The position numbers and the translations under genes were made by a program. A stretch of 64,000 nucleotides of DNA from Ampullaceana balthica (lineage: Eukaryota; Mollusca; Gastropoda; Lymnaeidae): positions 288,247-352,246 of the forward strand of contig CALYLW010000183.1 of assembly GCA_944989445.1 (NCBI GenBank). The letters are read 5' to 3'. Below, piece after piece: positions 12,533 to 64,000 of the stretch. Each line of letters opens with the position of its first letter. Positions within the stretch are counted from its first letter, which is position 1. The notes beneath the pieces were generated by a model. It was given only the letters and a program-made list of their open reading frames with translations. It did not search any database and was not told where the DNA came from.

Positions 12533-12788
12533 ATTAGATCTATCTTTATTTATTTATTTATTATTATTTTTTTTGTGTCATCGTTTTCGTAGGGGGTGCT
12601 AATGTTTCCATTAGAACTTTCTCAGGGCTTAGTAGACATTGGCGGCACCCATCTCCTCTCCAGGTCAGCGGAGGACTTTTTAGCGATAGTCATTCATCAA
12701 CATTTTTATTGTGGCTTTAACGTGTGCTAGATCCCACGCCCCTCAGCTTGTGAGGCGAGCACACTATTGACTTCGCTATCCAGCTGCC
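12533..12788 (-). mobile_element. tRNA-derived SINE with 12-bp target duplication
   Basis: Flanked by ATTGAAATTATT at 12521-12532 and 12789-12800. On the minus strand the head is tRNA-like (GGATAGCGAAGTCAATAGTG as A-box region). The tail at the low-coordinate end is AT-rich with TTTA/TTAT repeats. Confidence 0.75.
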
Positions 12789-12800
12789 ATTGAAATTATT

Positions 12801-12929
12801 GTAATTGTAAAAAAATAATTTTAAAAAATAATGATTTGACTTATTTACCTTATCAAAAAATTAACTGCGGGTAATAGGCATACAAACGAATCGGAGTTAC
12901 GGTTAACCGGCCAAGATTATAAAGGGACC
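12801..12929. repeat. Left part of a GGTTAACCGG-type element
   Basis: Contains ACGGTTAACCGG, as in the ends of the element at 23141-28580. Its right-hand part resumes at 14797-14826 (CGGTTAAATCTTAACAACCC), so a copy of that family was split by the hAT element at 12938-14796. Confidence 0.5.
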
Positions 12930-12998
12930 GGTTAAACCAGTGGCGTAGCTAGAACTTTTTGCCGCCTGGGGGTGGTCTCCAATTTGCCGCCCTTTTTA

Positions 12999-13414
12999 GG
13001 GGGACGTCCATAAATGACGTCACGTACCTGGGGGAGGGGGAGGGAGTCACATACGTTTGTGAAGATATCTAACGAAAGGGGGGGGCTGTTTAAGAAATGT
13101 GACGTCACGTCAAAACGCGCAACTTTAAATAAATTCCCACTTAAATATGTGATTACTGACACTTTATTTAATGAAGTTTATGTAAATCGCGTGTTACGAT
13201 ATTAAAATGCAGCGTTACACTAAAAACATACTTAAATGGCAAAAATTTAATTTGAAACATGCTCATTTTCAAACGGAAAATATGGCTTTTATTGGGGGGG
13301 GGTCAAAGCTTCGTGACGTCTTATTGAAGAAGGGGTCTAAGTTTTTGTGACGACGTATGACGAGAGGGGGTGAAATATCAGACAAAATAGCGTGCTTCAT
13401 TTATTGACGGCCAC
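12999..13414. mobile_element. MITE of the TGACGTCA family, nested in a hAT element
   Basis: Starts GACGTCCATAAATGACGTCA and ends TTATTGACGGCC. Internal TGTGACGTCACGTCAAAACG near 13099-13118 matches the copy at 32419-32792. Confidence 0.7.
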
Positions 13415-13739
13415 TTAGTCGATTATATTATGGTTTTTAAAAATTAATAAACGTGAATAATTGTAATTGAAACGAAGTAAAGGTGGGGAACATGTTTCCC
13501 ATTGCATGCCATATTTATGTAAGAGTAATAAAAGAGGCGCATAAAGATTATATACCTATAAATACACATTTATAAAAATACAATATACTTTTTTTAAAGG
13601 CTACAAGAAAGTTACTGAGGTCGCAGCCAATGAGACAAAAGATATTCCAAATTTACATCCAAAAAAAAACATTACCAAATACTATTCTTTTATTTTGTAT
13701 TTATAAATAAAATATTTTTTTTACAAACAATTATGCTAT

Positions 13740-14163
13740 CAAAAATAAAATTATTTGTAATATCTTGTTCTATGGACAGTATTGCAAGATTTTGTTGTCT
13801 GTAATCGCTCATTGTGGAAGGAAGATAATTTTTTATCGACTTCAGTTTGGAGAAGCTCCTTTCACAACTAGCGACACTGATAGCAATAGTTGAAAAAAAT
13901 CATAGCAAAATTACAATGTTGGGTACATAATTTTCCAATCTATACTGTTGAATAAATTTTAATAGATAGAGGGGCCTTTCCCCCGTTTTTCTAACATAAT
14001 GCCTCTTCTTGTAGTAGTGTAGGTACAGCCATAAAAACCTGGATCCTTTTTCTTTCCATATTGAACTGTCAATGTTAATAAAGTAATTTATTTGATGTTC
14101 AAATGCTTCATTTAGTAGGTTACATGGTACTATATACGAATATTTTCTTGCAAGGACATGCAA
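13740..14163 (-). pseudogene. hAT transposase C-terminal remnant
   Basis: On the minus strand, about 13750-13895 encodes SVASCERSFSKLKSIKNYLP, the hAT family C-terminal dimerisation signature, followed by STMSDYR and LAILSIEQD. It is preceded (13900-14163) by an 87-codon open stretch ending YVPNIVILL, which fits the segment just before the signature; a frameshift or stop separates the two. No catalytic domain is intact. It lies inside, and belongs to, the 12938-14796 element. Confidence 0.8.
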
Positions 14164-14911
14164 CGCATCAAAGCGTTATTTTATTTTATTTTTATAATTC
14201 CAGCCATCGATAAAAACATTTCTCGTTGTACTTCTTGTTATAAAGATAGAACCACGTCTTCTGAATTTTCCCTACTCATATTTTTTCTCCTTCTAACTAG
14301 GCGTTTGTTGATATCTCCATCTCTTCACAAATTGTTTGGCTCATATAACATCATTTTGTATTAGCACATCTCTTTGTTCAATGCAATGGCTTTGTATTAA
14401 TTTAAAAAATGACGGGTTCCCATTATTATATTAATGGCACATATTATTTGGCCCAGCGGTGATGTGTTTTTGGGTTGTTTTCTTATAAAAGCGTCATCTG
14501 TGACTTATACCCCTTAGTTTTCCAAACAAAATGATACTTTTTTTGAGCGATTTAACATTTTTGAACGGTTTTTTGTTAGTTATAATATCCACTATGTAAT
14601 CAAACAAAAGTTGTGCGTATCCGTTAATTAAGACTCGAAATTAACGAATATTTTTGTTTCACCTTGGTTTTCCCCTGTCAAAAGAACAAGGGCGGTTGTC
14701 GAAAATGGTTGTACTTTTCAAATGCCCACAAATGCCGCCCCTAAATGAGTGCCGCCTGGGGTGGACCGCCCCACCACCCCCCTAGCTACGCCACTGGGTT
14801 ATACGGTTAAATCTTAACAACCCTAAACATGTTTTCTAATCTGGTGCCAGCATTATTTTGATTGGGCCATTTTAAATAAACATAGTTGATTATAACAGTA
14901 GGAGATGTAGT

Positions 14912-16901
14912 TAGGGTTGCCAGACGGCTGTCTCAAAAATACCGGACACTATTGTCGACTGTCGATGGCCCAAAAAGCCAAAATGGAAACATTAATAATT
15001 TGCGGTTTTGGGATCATTGAATAGGTTTAGTGAAATGTGTGAATTCAAAAAGTGCTATAGTCTGTAAATATCATTAATATTATTATTCATATGATCAAAT
15101 CAACACAAAAATGATGCGTTGCAACATTCGTATATTGAATATAGAATAAGATAGGAATCTCATTAAACATCCTTGCTTTCTTATATTTTCAAAATATGGC
15201 ATAATTATTTATGCAATAATATAATAAAATAATAATATTGTTTTTCTTCTGTCTGGTAATATTTCTGCTTATGCCATGTTTTCTGGAGAAAATTACAGTA
15301 TTGCAAATATCAAAATATAGTAAGATTGTTGGCTTCCTTATGTCTCGTAAGACGACGGAATTTTCTGTGCTCCTGTGGAATTTCCGCGCATGGCTTTGCA
15401 GCCTTTGCTGCATTTCTGACACTGAAAGGTTGTATTTGTGGTTGGCTGATTTGCTCTCCTTTTCCTCTTAAGGCGATTTACGTCTGCGACCTGTTGCAGG
15501 TTTCTTTCTCCTGCTTCTAGCCCGGCAGTCAACGCCTGTCTCCATCTGTACTGTCCACAGCGAGTTCCTCCGAACTATTTATGTCAATGCCAATAGCTTT
15601 GAGGTCTCTCTTGCAGACATCTTTGTAACGGAGGTGAGGCCGGCCTGTAGTCCTCTTTCCTTTGGCTTGCTCAGAATAGAGGATGTCCTTTGGGATTCTG
15701 CCATCCTTCAATCTGCGCACATGTCCCAACCATCTAAGCCGACGCTGGCAGAGAACAGTTGTCATGCTTTGTATTTTTGCCTGTTGTAGCACCTCATTGT
15801 TGGTGACATGGTCCTGCCAGGCGATTCCCAGGATGCGCGGAGACAGCGCATGTGGAAAGCTCCATTCTTGTCTGGAGTATAGGGTCCAGGATTCACTGGC
15901 ATAAAGGAGGGTGCTTAGCACCCATGCACGTACACAGTAATTTTGGTTCTGATGGTCAGCTTTTTGTTGTTCCAGACTCTTTTTGAGAACCTGACCAGAG
16001 TTGTGGAGGCCTTGCCGATCCTTATGTCTAGGTCGGAATCAATGGACAGGTTGTTGGTGATATTGGAGCCAAGGTATGTAAAGTGTTCCACGGCCTCAAG
16101 TTGGCAACCATTGATGGCCATGTTGGGTGGATCAGCTTCCTGGGCCATCACGTTAGTCTTTTTGAGGCTGATGGTTAGGCCGAAGTCGCTGGCGGCCTTG
16201 GCAAATCGGTCCATTAGGCTTTGCAAATCTGCGACTCTAATAGCAAGATTATGTCACTAAAAATAATTTTTTTGTTCATGTTAAGGGTTTTTAAACATCT
16301 CCCAACTATTATTTAAGTTCGAACTTTCTATTATTGTCTTTTTGAAGACTTTGACTAAGTACAATACTGTCACTACATTGCACAATAATCATCAGCATTT
16401 TGAAATAATAAAACGCTAATTGACTTTATATTTATCACAAGACTCGGCTGCTTTCAATAATTTCTTGTTCTTAGAAATTTCCTCCTTAAATTCTGTGCAG
16501 GTATACGTATATCCGGTACATTAAAAAACACACACACTTCTCACAGATTCAACGTACATCCGATTACGTTCATCAGTCTGTGAGGCGTTTAAAATTGTTT
16601 TGTAATGCCAGAATGGATTAACGTTTAATTCTTTACGTGCTTCATTTATTTAATAAAAGACAATTGGTGTGTTTTTTTATTACAATTCAAATTGCAAATT
16701 TCGATGCGTAATTAGGTCAAACGGTCGATTATATAATCAAAAGATTTTAAGATTGCTTAAAAAAGCCTACTAGTGTATTGAATTAAAGAACATTGAAAAT
16801 ACCGGACACATGCACGTCCGGTATTGCTTCAATTTTTTAACTGGACAAATAACGATAATACCGGACAGTCCGGTTAAAAAACCGGACATCTGGCAACCCT
16901 A
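14912..16901. mobile_element. hAT-like element with TAGGGTTGCCAGA ends
   Basis: TIRs TAGGGTTGCCAGAC / ATCTGGCAACCCTA are flanked by a perfect 8-bp duplication GATGTAGT (14904-14911 and 16902-16909). ACCGGACA repeats occur near both ends. No transposase of its own was recognised; the interior is interrupted by a LINE fragment. Confidence 0.85.
15340..16250 (-). pseudogene. Non-LTR retrotransposon fragment, ORF2 C-terminal part
   Basis: Minus-strand frames encode the end of a reverse transcriptase and the post-RT region: FGLTISLKKTNVM, FTYLGSNIT, DLDIRIGKASTTLVRFSKRV (to ~15915), then LLYASESWTLYSRQ, RRLRWLGHVRRLKDGRIPKD and TTGRPHLRYKDVCKRDL. The end has a degraded C2H2-like finger (FQCQKCSKGC). 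The endonuclease and RT palm are missing, and the frame breaks near 15915 and 15530. Nested in the element at 14912-16901. Confidence 0.85.
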
Positions 16902-16909
16902 GATGTAGT

Positions 16910-17290
16910 GTATTTTAAGTAGGTCTTGCGTTTTTATCCCCGTGGTTTTATTTTAATTTTGATTCTTATGTGACGCAATAATCTGCTGTATAGAAGTTAG
17001 AAGGAACGCCTTTAATTGAAAAAAATAGATAATAGACATACTAATTAAGGCCAATGATTAAATCAGGGCCGAAAGAATAAAAGATATTATAGAACCATAC
17101 TATGTTTGTTGCACGTGATATGACTCAATTGTCAATAGAGTCACAATGTGCTGGCCGTACCCCACTGACCCCTCCACCCAGTAAAAAAAAATTACTCGAC
17201 GATACCAATGAAGACAAGAACATTTTGCCTACATCTAAGATGAGCAGATTAACATTTTCGTGCTCAGAAATTATATAAGTATATAATTTA
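16910..17290. other. No gene seen
   Basis: AT-rich intergenic sequence between a hAT-like element and a LINE tail; no repeat family or ORF identified. Confidence 0.4.
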
Positions 17291-17294
17291 ATTT

Positions 17295-17625
17295 ATTATC
17301 TTATCTTATCTTATCTGTTTACAGACGCTCCTTCTATACAGAAGATTATTGCGTCCTACGCTTATCTATGGTTTGTGTTTAGTCCTGCATTTTTATTAGA
17401 GATTTAAATGTTGATAAAGTGTTGGTTTTCCTGGATTCTTCAGGCAACCCATTCCACGCCCGAATTCCGGACGGGAAAAAGGAAAACTTGTATGTGTTTG
17501 TTCTTGCATACGGAATAAGTAAGGTGTTTTTATCCTTATGTCTATCTGAGGGTTGTATTAAGTTATCTTTGCGTTGTATTTCTAAATTAGAATTAATTGC
17601 TTTATATATGAAACACAGTTAACTC
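17295..17625 (-). mobile_element. LINE 3' end, second copy
   Basis: Same sequence as 6710-7040 with few differences, including the FFPSGIRAWNGLP coding segment (with a Lys/stop-type change nearby) and the (GATAA)n tail, seen as TTATC repeats at 17295-17316. 5'-truncated at about 17612-17625. Confidence 0.8.
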
Positions 17626-18220
17626 CGTGCCGTGGAAAAATACTCGAACACAACATATAAATAAACAACAAAAATTAAAGTAAAATAAAATAATTTTAAA
17701 AGATAAAAATAGCATAAATATATAAAAATAAAGTTAAAATAAAAGAACGCTTTAAAAATATTTTCGTCTGTATGTCTTTTTTAAGCAGAAAAAGCAAAAC
17801 GCAATTTGAATATTAATAATCTTAAGTAAAATAAATAATTAATAAAGTTGAAAAGCTTAATAAACTTAATTGTTCTCATATCAGAATATCAGTATCAGAA
17901 TTTAGCTTTCTCAGTATGTGCAAATGTGCTCTATAATAATAATACTAATACTTGAATAACATAGGTTATTATAATGAAGGAATATATATTTATTGATTAA
18001 ATTAGTCATAGTTTCAGTAAAAAACTTTAATCATCAGTCGCAGAATGAAGGAATATGTTAGCATGATTAAATTTAAAAAAATTACTATATGAATCAATAA
18101 AAATTAGTAGTATAACTGAAAAATATCTATATCAATTTTATTTTTTAATTTATTATTTTCCTACGATAAAAGAGCGAATCGTTCAAAAGTTAAAACTATT
18201 ATTGCAGTTCTGTTATCTTC
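17626..18220. other. CFAP91 distal upstream sequence; no gene seen
   Basis: Very AT-rich, with many AAAATAA-type runs. No ORF, repeat end or known motif recognised. Confidence 0.4.
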
Positions 18221-18224
18221 CCTT

Positions 18225-18238
18225 GTGGTCATGGAAAC
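18225..18238 (+). promoter_or_regulatory. Putative RFX X-box of CFAP91
   Basis: GTGGTCATGGAAAC matches the RFX X-box half-site pattern RYYNYY-WW-RRNRAC at 13 of 14 positions and resembles the common ciliary GTTGCCATGGAAAC form. It lies 126 bp upstream of the CFAP91 ATG. RFX factors activate motile-cilium genes, so the motif fits the gene. Confidence 0.65.
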
Positions 18239-18276
18239 CAATGAAGCTGCCATTTTTGTGTTGAACAAGATGGTGG
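18238..18276 (+). promoter_or_regulatory. CCAAT box and two YY1-like motifs
   Basis: CCAAT (18238-18242) abuts the X-box. GCCATTTT (18249-18256) and CAAGATGGTGG (18266-18276) resemble YY1 sites in opposite orientations. Such motifs cluster at transcription starts of TATA-less genes, so the CFAP91 start is probably within this interval. The position is inferred. Confidence 0.45.
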
Positions 18277-18363
18277 GGCTAGGCTGACAACTTTGCGTGG
18301 AAATATATTGAAAACATAATTCTGCCTTATTTGTCTTCATTATAGCCACCATACCTAACCATC

Positions 18364-59911
<41,548 letters not shown>

Positions 59912-60872
59912 GTGAGTATTGAACTGACACATTACACAAAAATAATGGTCCTTTACTAAATTTTTTTTAAAAAGTCTTCAACATATTGTCCCATTTTTAA
60001 ATTAATGGCCTCTTAAAGTGACATAGTAAAATTTGCTAAGACTTCAAATCACCAGTGATTAGCAGCAGAGCAGCATTAATTAAAGACCCTGTTGAAAGAA
60101 AAGTTATTCAATAAGTGATTATAATATTCCCAAATAAAACACATTAAAATTATCTGTGTAAACAATACATTTCCTGATAAAATCAATTTTTTTCAACACG
60201 ATACCATGACAATGGAATCTCATAACCCTAACAGGGCTGTCAATACTGTTGAAAAATCTGCCCTGGTACACATTCGAAAAGCCTAAAAATGTTTGCCGTC
60301 ATGCCCACTATAAGCCTCATACTTCTTTGTTTATAATGGGAATTCACATTTAGATGTAATTAATCAGCCATTGATGACATTGAAATACTACTATTGTACA
60401 GTGGTGTAAAAACAATGAGTAGAGGGGTGCCGAAGTGAATAATTTTTTTATTTTTTTTGGGAGGGGTGGGGTGGGGGGGGTGGGAGTTAGACTAAACAAA
60501 GCCTTTTAAAGGTAAAGGGTGGTAATCTTAAGATGACATGGCGGGTTATTTCTAGTTCATAGCTGACAACTGTTGAAATTAACCAAACTTTCCGGGTCTT
60601 GCCCCTACTGACTGGACCCATCCCTCAACGATTGAAATATTAAAAAAAATAATATAAATAAAAAAATTAATAGAGCAGGTGTTGTTTTTTTTAAAAGTAT
60701 GGTGGGAATAGGAGTGGAGAAAGGAGTGAGTGGGGGGGGATTAGATAAACAACACTGGCTTGTCTCAAAGTTGTGCCGCATATTTCAAAGGTCATTTCTG
60801 TCATTTCCTGCCCTTCCTAATTATTGGGGTTATGTTCTATTTTCTTTACTTGAACAATGCAAAGATTGCGTT
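59912..60872. other. CFAP91 intron 14, 5' part
   Basis: AT-rich with a G-rich run at 60460-60485 (GGGGTGGGGTGGGG type). A possible decayed hAT end (CAGTGGTGTAA) lies at 60401, without a matching partner. Confidence 0.4.
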
Positions 60873-62271
60873 TAGCTCACAGCGCTGTGTTAATAACTTA
60901 AATCGCCAGCTTTTGAAAATGTTACTTATCGATAGGGCTGAACCGATCGGTTGGCTACTCGGCATCGGCCGATTTTCGTATACTCGGAAATACTCGGCAA
61001 TCGGCCGCGTAAGTGATGCCGATGCCGAGTATTACGTAATTGCTCCAATAGCAAAGATGCACCCCGAATCGCAATTCTAAAACATTTTGTTTTGTATGGA
61101 ATAACAAAATGTACCGTGTGCAGACTTGTTGTCATTGGCAACCATTCATCCTTCAACCTCATTTTGACTCTATTACTACTGCTTTGTTCTCATTGTTTCA
61201 TTCATAAGAAGTGGCCGTGTGCAAAAGCCATTTAACTATTGGTTAGAATCAATTAAATATGTCAAAGTTGAAGGTTCAAAAGTTCAAAAGGAGTTCTTAA
61301 TTTATTTGTGTACATTTTTATAGAGAAGAGTTCGCTTTGTCATGAGTCCTATATAGCTCATGATAGACCAGTGTTTCTCAAATAGTGGGGCGTGCCCCCC
61401 ACGGGGGCCGTGAGGCTCCGTAAAGGGGGGCTCGTTTGACCGTTATGCAGAGGTGTACTTATAACAATTTTATAGACAAATGATACTATTTACAGTCGCG
61501 TGGGTGCGCGAAATGTTTTCTTTCTTCCCAGGGGGGCATGACAGAAAATAATTGAGAAACACTGTGATAGACAAACAAATAACAGCAACGCTGTTGTGTA
61601 AAAATAAACCCCCAAAAACATGTGCATGTACATTCTCATTTATTAACGCTAGTGATACCAAAATCATAGGGTGCTTACTGTAAACAAGGCTCCCCAGATT
61701 TTAAAATATATAATATAACAGACTACCGACAGTTTACCCACCCCACTCTCAATCTCCCACACCATTGTTGTTGGTTAGTCCGATTAGCACTCAAGTTACC
61801 GAAGGAATTCTAAGTGCATTGTAAGCTGAGGGGATGGGGTGGGTTATTTATTTGTGTAGCTTGTAAGGAAAGTCACGCAATCACCAGCGGACCCTGTGCA
61901 CGCACGCGGGCGCGCATGCGGGGGCGCACGCGGTGTGGCGGGCAGGAGTAGATGAATTTGTTATACATGTAGTTATGTACTAGGAAAAAAAAACTGCGCT
62001 AACGCAGTAAAGGGTTATATTTAAACTTAAACGGTCCTTAAAAACGAACGGTCTTAACAACCTTAGGAAAGAGTGAAGAAATAGGTCCCGATATTCCGAT
62101 ACGATTCCGATTAATCGTCCCATCACTAATTAACGCACATCATGTATAAAAAGAAATTTCAAGCGCAAGTTAATATTTTGCCGCCATATTGGTTTTCGTT
62201 TAACTCGATGATCGGTTATCTCGGCGCCATTTTTCATACCCCAAGGCAGTCGACTTAACCGGGTCCCACTG
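60873..62271. mobile_element. TA-target (pogo/Tigger-like) element P4, truncated
   Basis: Reverse-complement copy of P3: the right end GGGTCCCACTG is followed by TA (62272-62273). The interior matches P3 from about 45930 back to 44764, but the left ~300 bp with its TIR is missing. Contains the MITE at 61369-61564, absent from P3. Confidence 0.8.
61369..61564. mobile_element. hAT-type MITE, 196 bp, with paralogous empty site
   Basis: Ends CAGTGTTTCTCAAATAG / AATTGAGAAACACTG, perfect 8-bp duplication TGATAGAC (61361-61368 and 61565-61572). P3 has the corresponding unoccupied sequence near 45450 (GTTTATCATGACC). The centre has a CCCCCC/GGGGGG hairpin. Confidence 0.92.
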
Positions 62272-62390
62272 TAATTTAATTTTTTTTCCGTTGAAATAAG
62301 GATATGTTGAATAAGGATGTTCACTTTTCTTGTTTCTGCTTCAGCTTTTAATGTTTGGTCATCTGTGTACACTCTTTTATCCTTTAGTAT

Positions 62391-62777
62391 ATTTTTAAAT
62401 CCTTTATATTAACTTGTGGCGTCTGGTTGATTGTTTACCGCAAAAACTTTGGATAGATTTTTCCCCATATGCTAGTGAGCTGAAATTTTGCAGGCAGACT
62501 CGTGGCGACGATAAAAATTATCTATCAAAATTTCACATTGATCGAATGTACTGTAATTAAATTAATGAATTTTTAGATTATCTCTATTTATCTCTATTTA
62601 GCATGTAAATTTTTGTGCTAGACTGTCGCGGTGCGTATTATATTGAACAACCTTTGTAATATTTTCCTGTCGTGCGGTGCAGTGCTTATTATATTGAAAG
62701 AAAATACTTTAGGTTATGTCTCGTATATAAACGGTTTATAGTCAAAAACTTGGTTTTTACGGGTTTTTTTAAAAACT
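62391..62777. repeat. Single diverged copy of the 547-bp repeat family
   Basis: Starts TTTTTAAATCCTTTATATTA and ends TATAGTCAAAAACTTGGTTTTTACGGG, with the central TGATCGAATGTACTGTAATT. It defines the natural ends of one unit outside the tandem array. Confidence 0.75.
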
Positions 62778-63706
62778 GTTCTTACCCTTTCATGACTTAC
62801 TTGATATTTATTTTGTGCTTTTTCCCCTCTGTACAAGTTTATATTGCTGTTGTTTACAGCTGACTTCATATCTTTCCTTTCCTATTTTTTACCAACTATT
62901 TTTAGTAAGATAGATTCTTGGTATTTGTGAATCATTGCATTAGGCTTTTTGTGATTTCTTCATGTTTTACCATTGAAGTCTTTACTGGACATCATCCATT
63001 TCTCATGACAACATTAAATTCCTGCCAATTTTAATCATTACCAGAAGTGCTAAGCTGCACATCATCCAAGATTAATAAATACACATATAATTGAAGTTAA
63101 AAAAAATAATTTTCCCAATAAGTATTGAAAGAAACATTAAATTTGAAGAGACATTTTGGTATTATTAAATTTAATTGAATTAACAGTGAATTCAGCAGTG
63201 GAAGTGCTGGATTTTTCTACTTAATAATCTCCATATTCCCTTTCACCATCACCACTATCTCCAACCTTATTGTTTCATGGCCTTTAAACTTTTTCCTTTA
63301 AGCTTGTATTGGTTGTGACTTGCATACACTAATGATAATTTAAGAGAGAGAATAAAATAATTTTTTCAACATTAATCAAATTGTAATTAAAACTCTATAT
63401 TTTTTTGCATAGAATATCTTGGGATCTCCTTAGGAAAAAACTCTCTTTTGGGTAATTAACAAAAGTCACTATAAAAAATTTCAACAAAATTCCTGTCACA
63501 GCACATCAAAATAATTTGCTGAAAAATTATTTTCCTTATTGGGTCACTTTCCCCTCACAGGAATTTATTCTTCAAAGGGATCCCACACTCCCAATTTATC
63601 CTGTTTTATGATGGGATCCTGTTCTTGTTTGCCCTTTCCCTGATATGATCCCTTTTCCAAGTAAAATCTAATTACTTGATGGTGTACTAATTCTTGTATC
63701 ATTTAA
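62778..63706. other. CFAP91 intron 14 sequence, nothing recognised
   Basis: AT-rich; no ORF with support. The next CFAP91 exon was looked for and not found. Confidence 0.4.
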
Positions 63707-63912
63707 TATTGTCATCATCATCATCAGTCCCGTGACCATTGCGGTTGTTGGGGGGAGCGCATGGACATATCAACAGATAACGATCTCCACATATGCCTAT
63801 TTTGAGCGGCGGCCAATAATTCATGCAATTTCATCCCTGTCCATTCCTTGATGTTGTCCAGCCAGCTTTTCCGTTGTCGACCTCTTCGCCTGCCCCCTTC
63901 TACAGCGCCTTG
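63707..63912 (-). pseudogene. Non-LTR retrotransposon tail with (ATG/CAT)n end
   Basis: Minus strand: AVEGGRRRGRQRKSWLDNIK, EWTGMKLHELLAAAQNR, MWRSLSVDMSMRSPQQP, then a CAT repeat at 63713-63725. Typical ORF2 C-terminal RRRGR-R--WLDNI--WTG pattern; 5'-truncated. A different family from the tail at 49320 but with the same type of microsatellite end. Confidence 0.8.
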
Positions 63913-64000
63913 AAGGATAATTTAATATAAAAGTATCCAATTCCAGATAGGGGTTTCATTCTCTAAGAGATTACATATTTGTCTTCTCTTATGATTCATT

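Larger units (their letters stand above)
12938..14796. mobile_element. hAT element, TIR CAGTGGCGTAGC, 1.86 kb
   Basis: Ends CAGTGGCGTAGC / GCTACGCCACTG are flanked by an 8-bp duplication with one mismatch (GGTTAAAC 12930-12937, GGTTATAC 14797-14804). Sub-terminal GCCGCCTGGGG occurs at both ends. It carries a decayed transposase and a nested MITE. Confidence 0.85.

Noticed and set aside
8512..12592. Repeated 63-81-codon plus-strand ORFs beginning MCQISVRSDHWKWV or MPNFSSIGSL
   Set aside because: They recur because the 547-bp unit recurs. Frames differ between units through small indels, there is no start context or protein motif, and they cross the repeat's inverted-repeat end.
13014..13205. 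ORFs on both strands at 12932-13205
   Set aside because: They lie within the TGACGTCA-type MITE and its host hAT end and have no protein motif.
18161..18352. 63-codon minus-strand ORF over the CFAP91 promoter
   Set aside because: The complement of the regulatory region; no known motif, and the conserved signal is on DNA level (X-box, CCAAT).
60401..60760. Possible hAT element starting CAGTGGTGTAA with G-rich interior
   Set aside because: No matching inverted end or target duplication was found nearby.

Overview
This is an AT-rich, repeat-dense animal nuclear window with spliced genes, tRNA-derived SINEs, non-LTR retrotransposon tails, hAT-type, TA-target and Helitron-like DNA transposons, and TGACGTCA-ended MITEs. 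The repeat set and the ciliary gene content suggest a lophotrochozoan, most likely a gastropod mollusc. That assignment is inference, because no species-diagnostic gene is present.

Two host genes are visible and point away from each other. On the minus strand, 4185-4711 is the first coding exon of a CBL-family E3 ubiquitin ligase (N-terminal four-helix bundle) ending in a consensus donor; the rest lies left of the window. On the plus strand, 18364 to at least 59911 is CFAP91 (MAATS1/AAT1), an axonemal calmodulin/spoke-associated complex and radial-spoke component. I assembled 13 constitutive-looking exons plus one possible 24-nt cassette exon. With the cassette they give a continuous 506-codon frame (498 without it), about two thirds of the protein. 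The last third lies right of the window. A 12.4-kb first intron separates a 70-nt first coding exon from exon 2. Just upstream of the ATG is an RFX X-box-like site next to a CCAAT box and two YY1-like motifs, as expected for a ciliary gene.

Layout: 1-4150, large fold-back elements with short palindromes in their centres, reaching into the CBL first intron. 4185-4711, CBL exon 1. 5156-12488, a cluster of one repeat family: single copies in mixed orientation, then about eight near-identical ~547-bp tandem units, each with a G-rich block. 12533-17625, a SINE, two hAT-like elements with nested insertions, and a LINE tail. 18225-18433, CFAP91 promoter and exon 1. 18660-30820, intron 1, with another palindrome-core element, a fold-back element, and a three-level transposon nest with target-site duplications at each level. 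30824-59911, CFAP91 exons 2-14 separated by introns carrying pogo-like, hAT-like, Helitron-like, LINE and SINE insertions. 59912-64000, start of intron 14 with further elements.

The observation most worth following is a set of elements (1-1640, 3364-4150, 18660-19610, 22500-22700) that pair a degraded tRNA-like (A/B box) arm with a centre of short perfect palindromes whose sequence differs from copy to copy.
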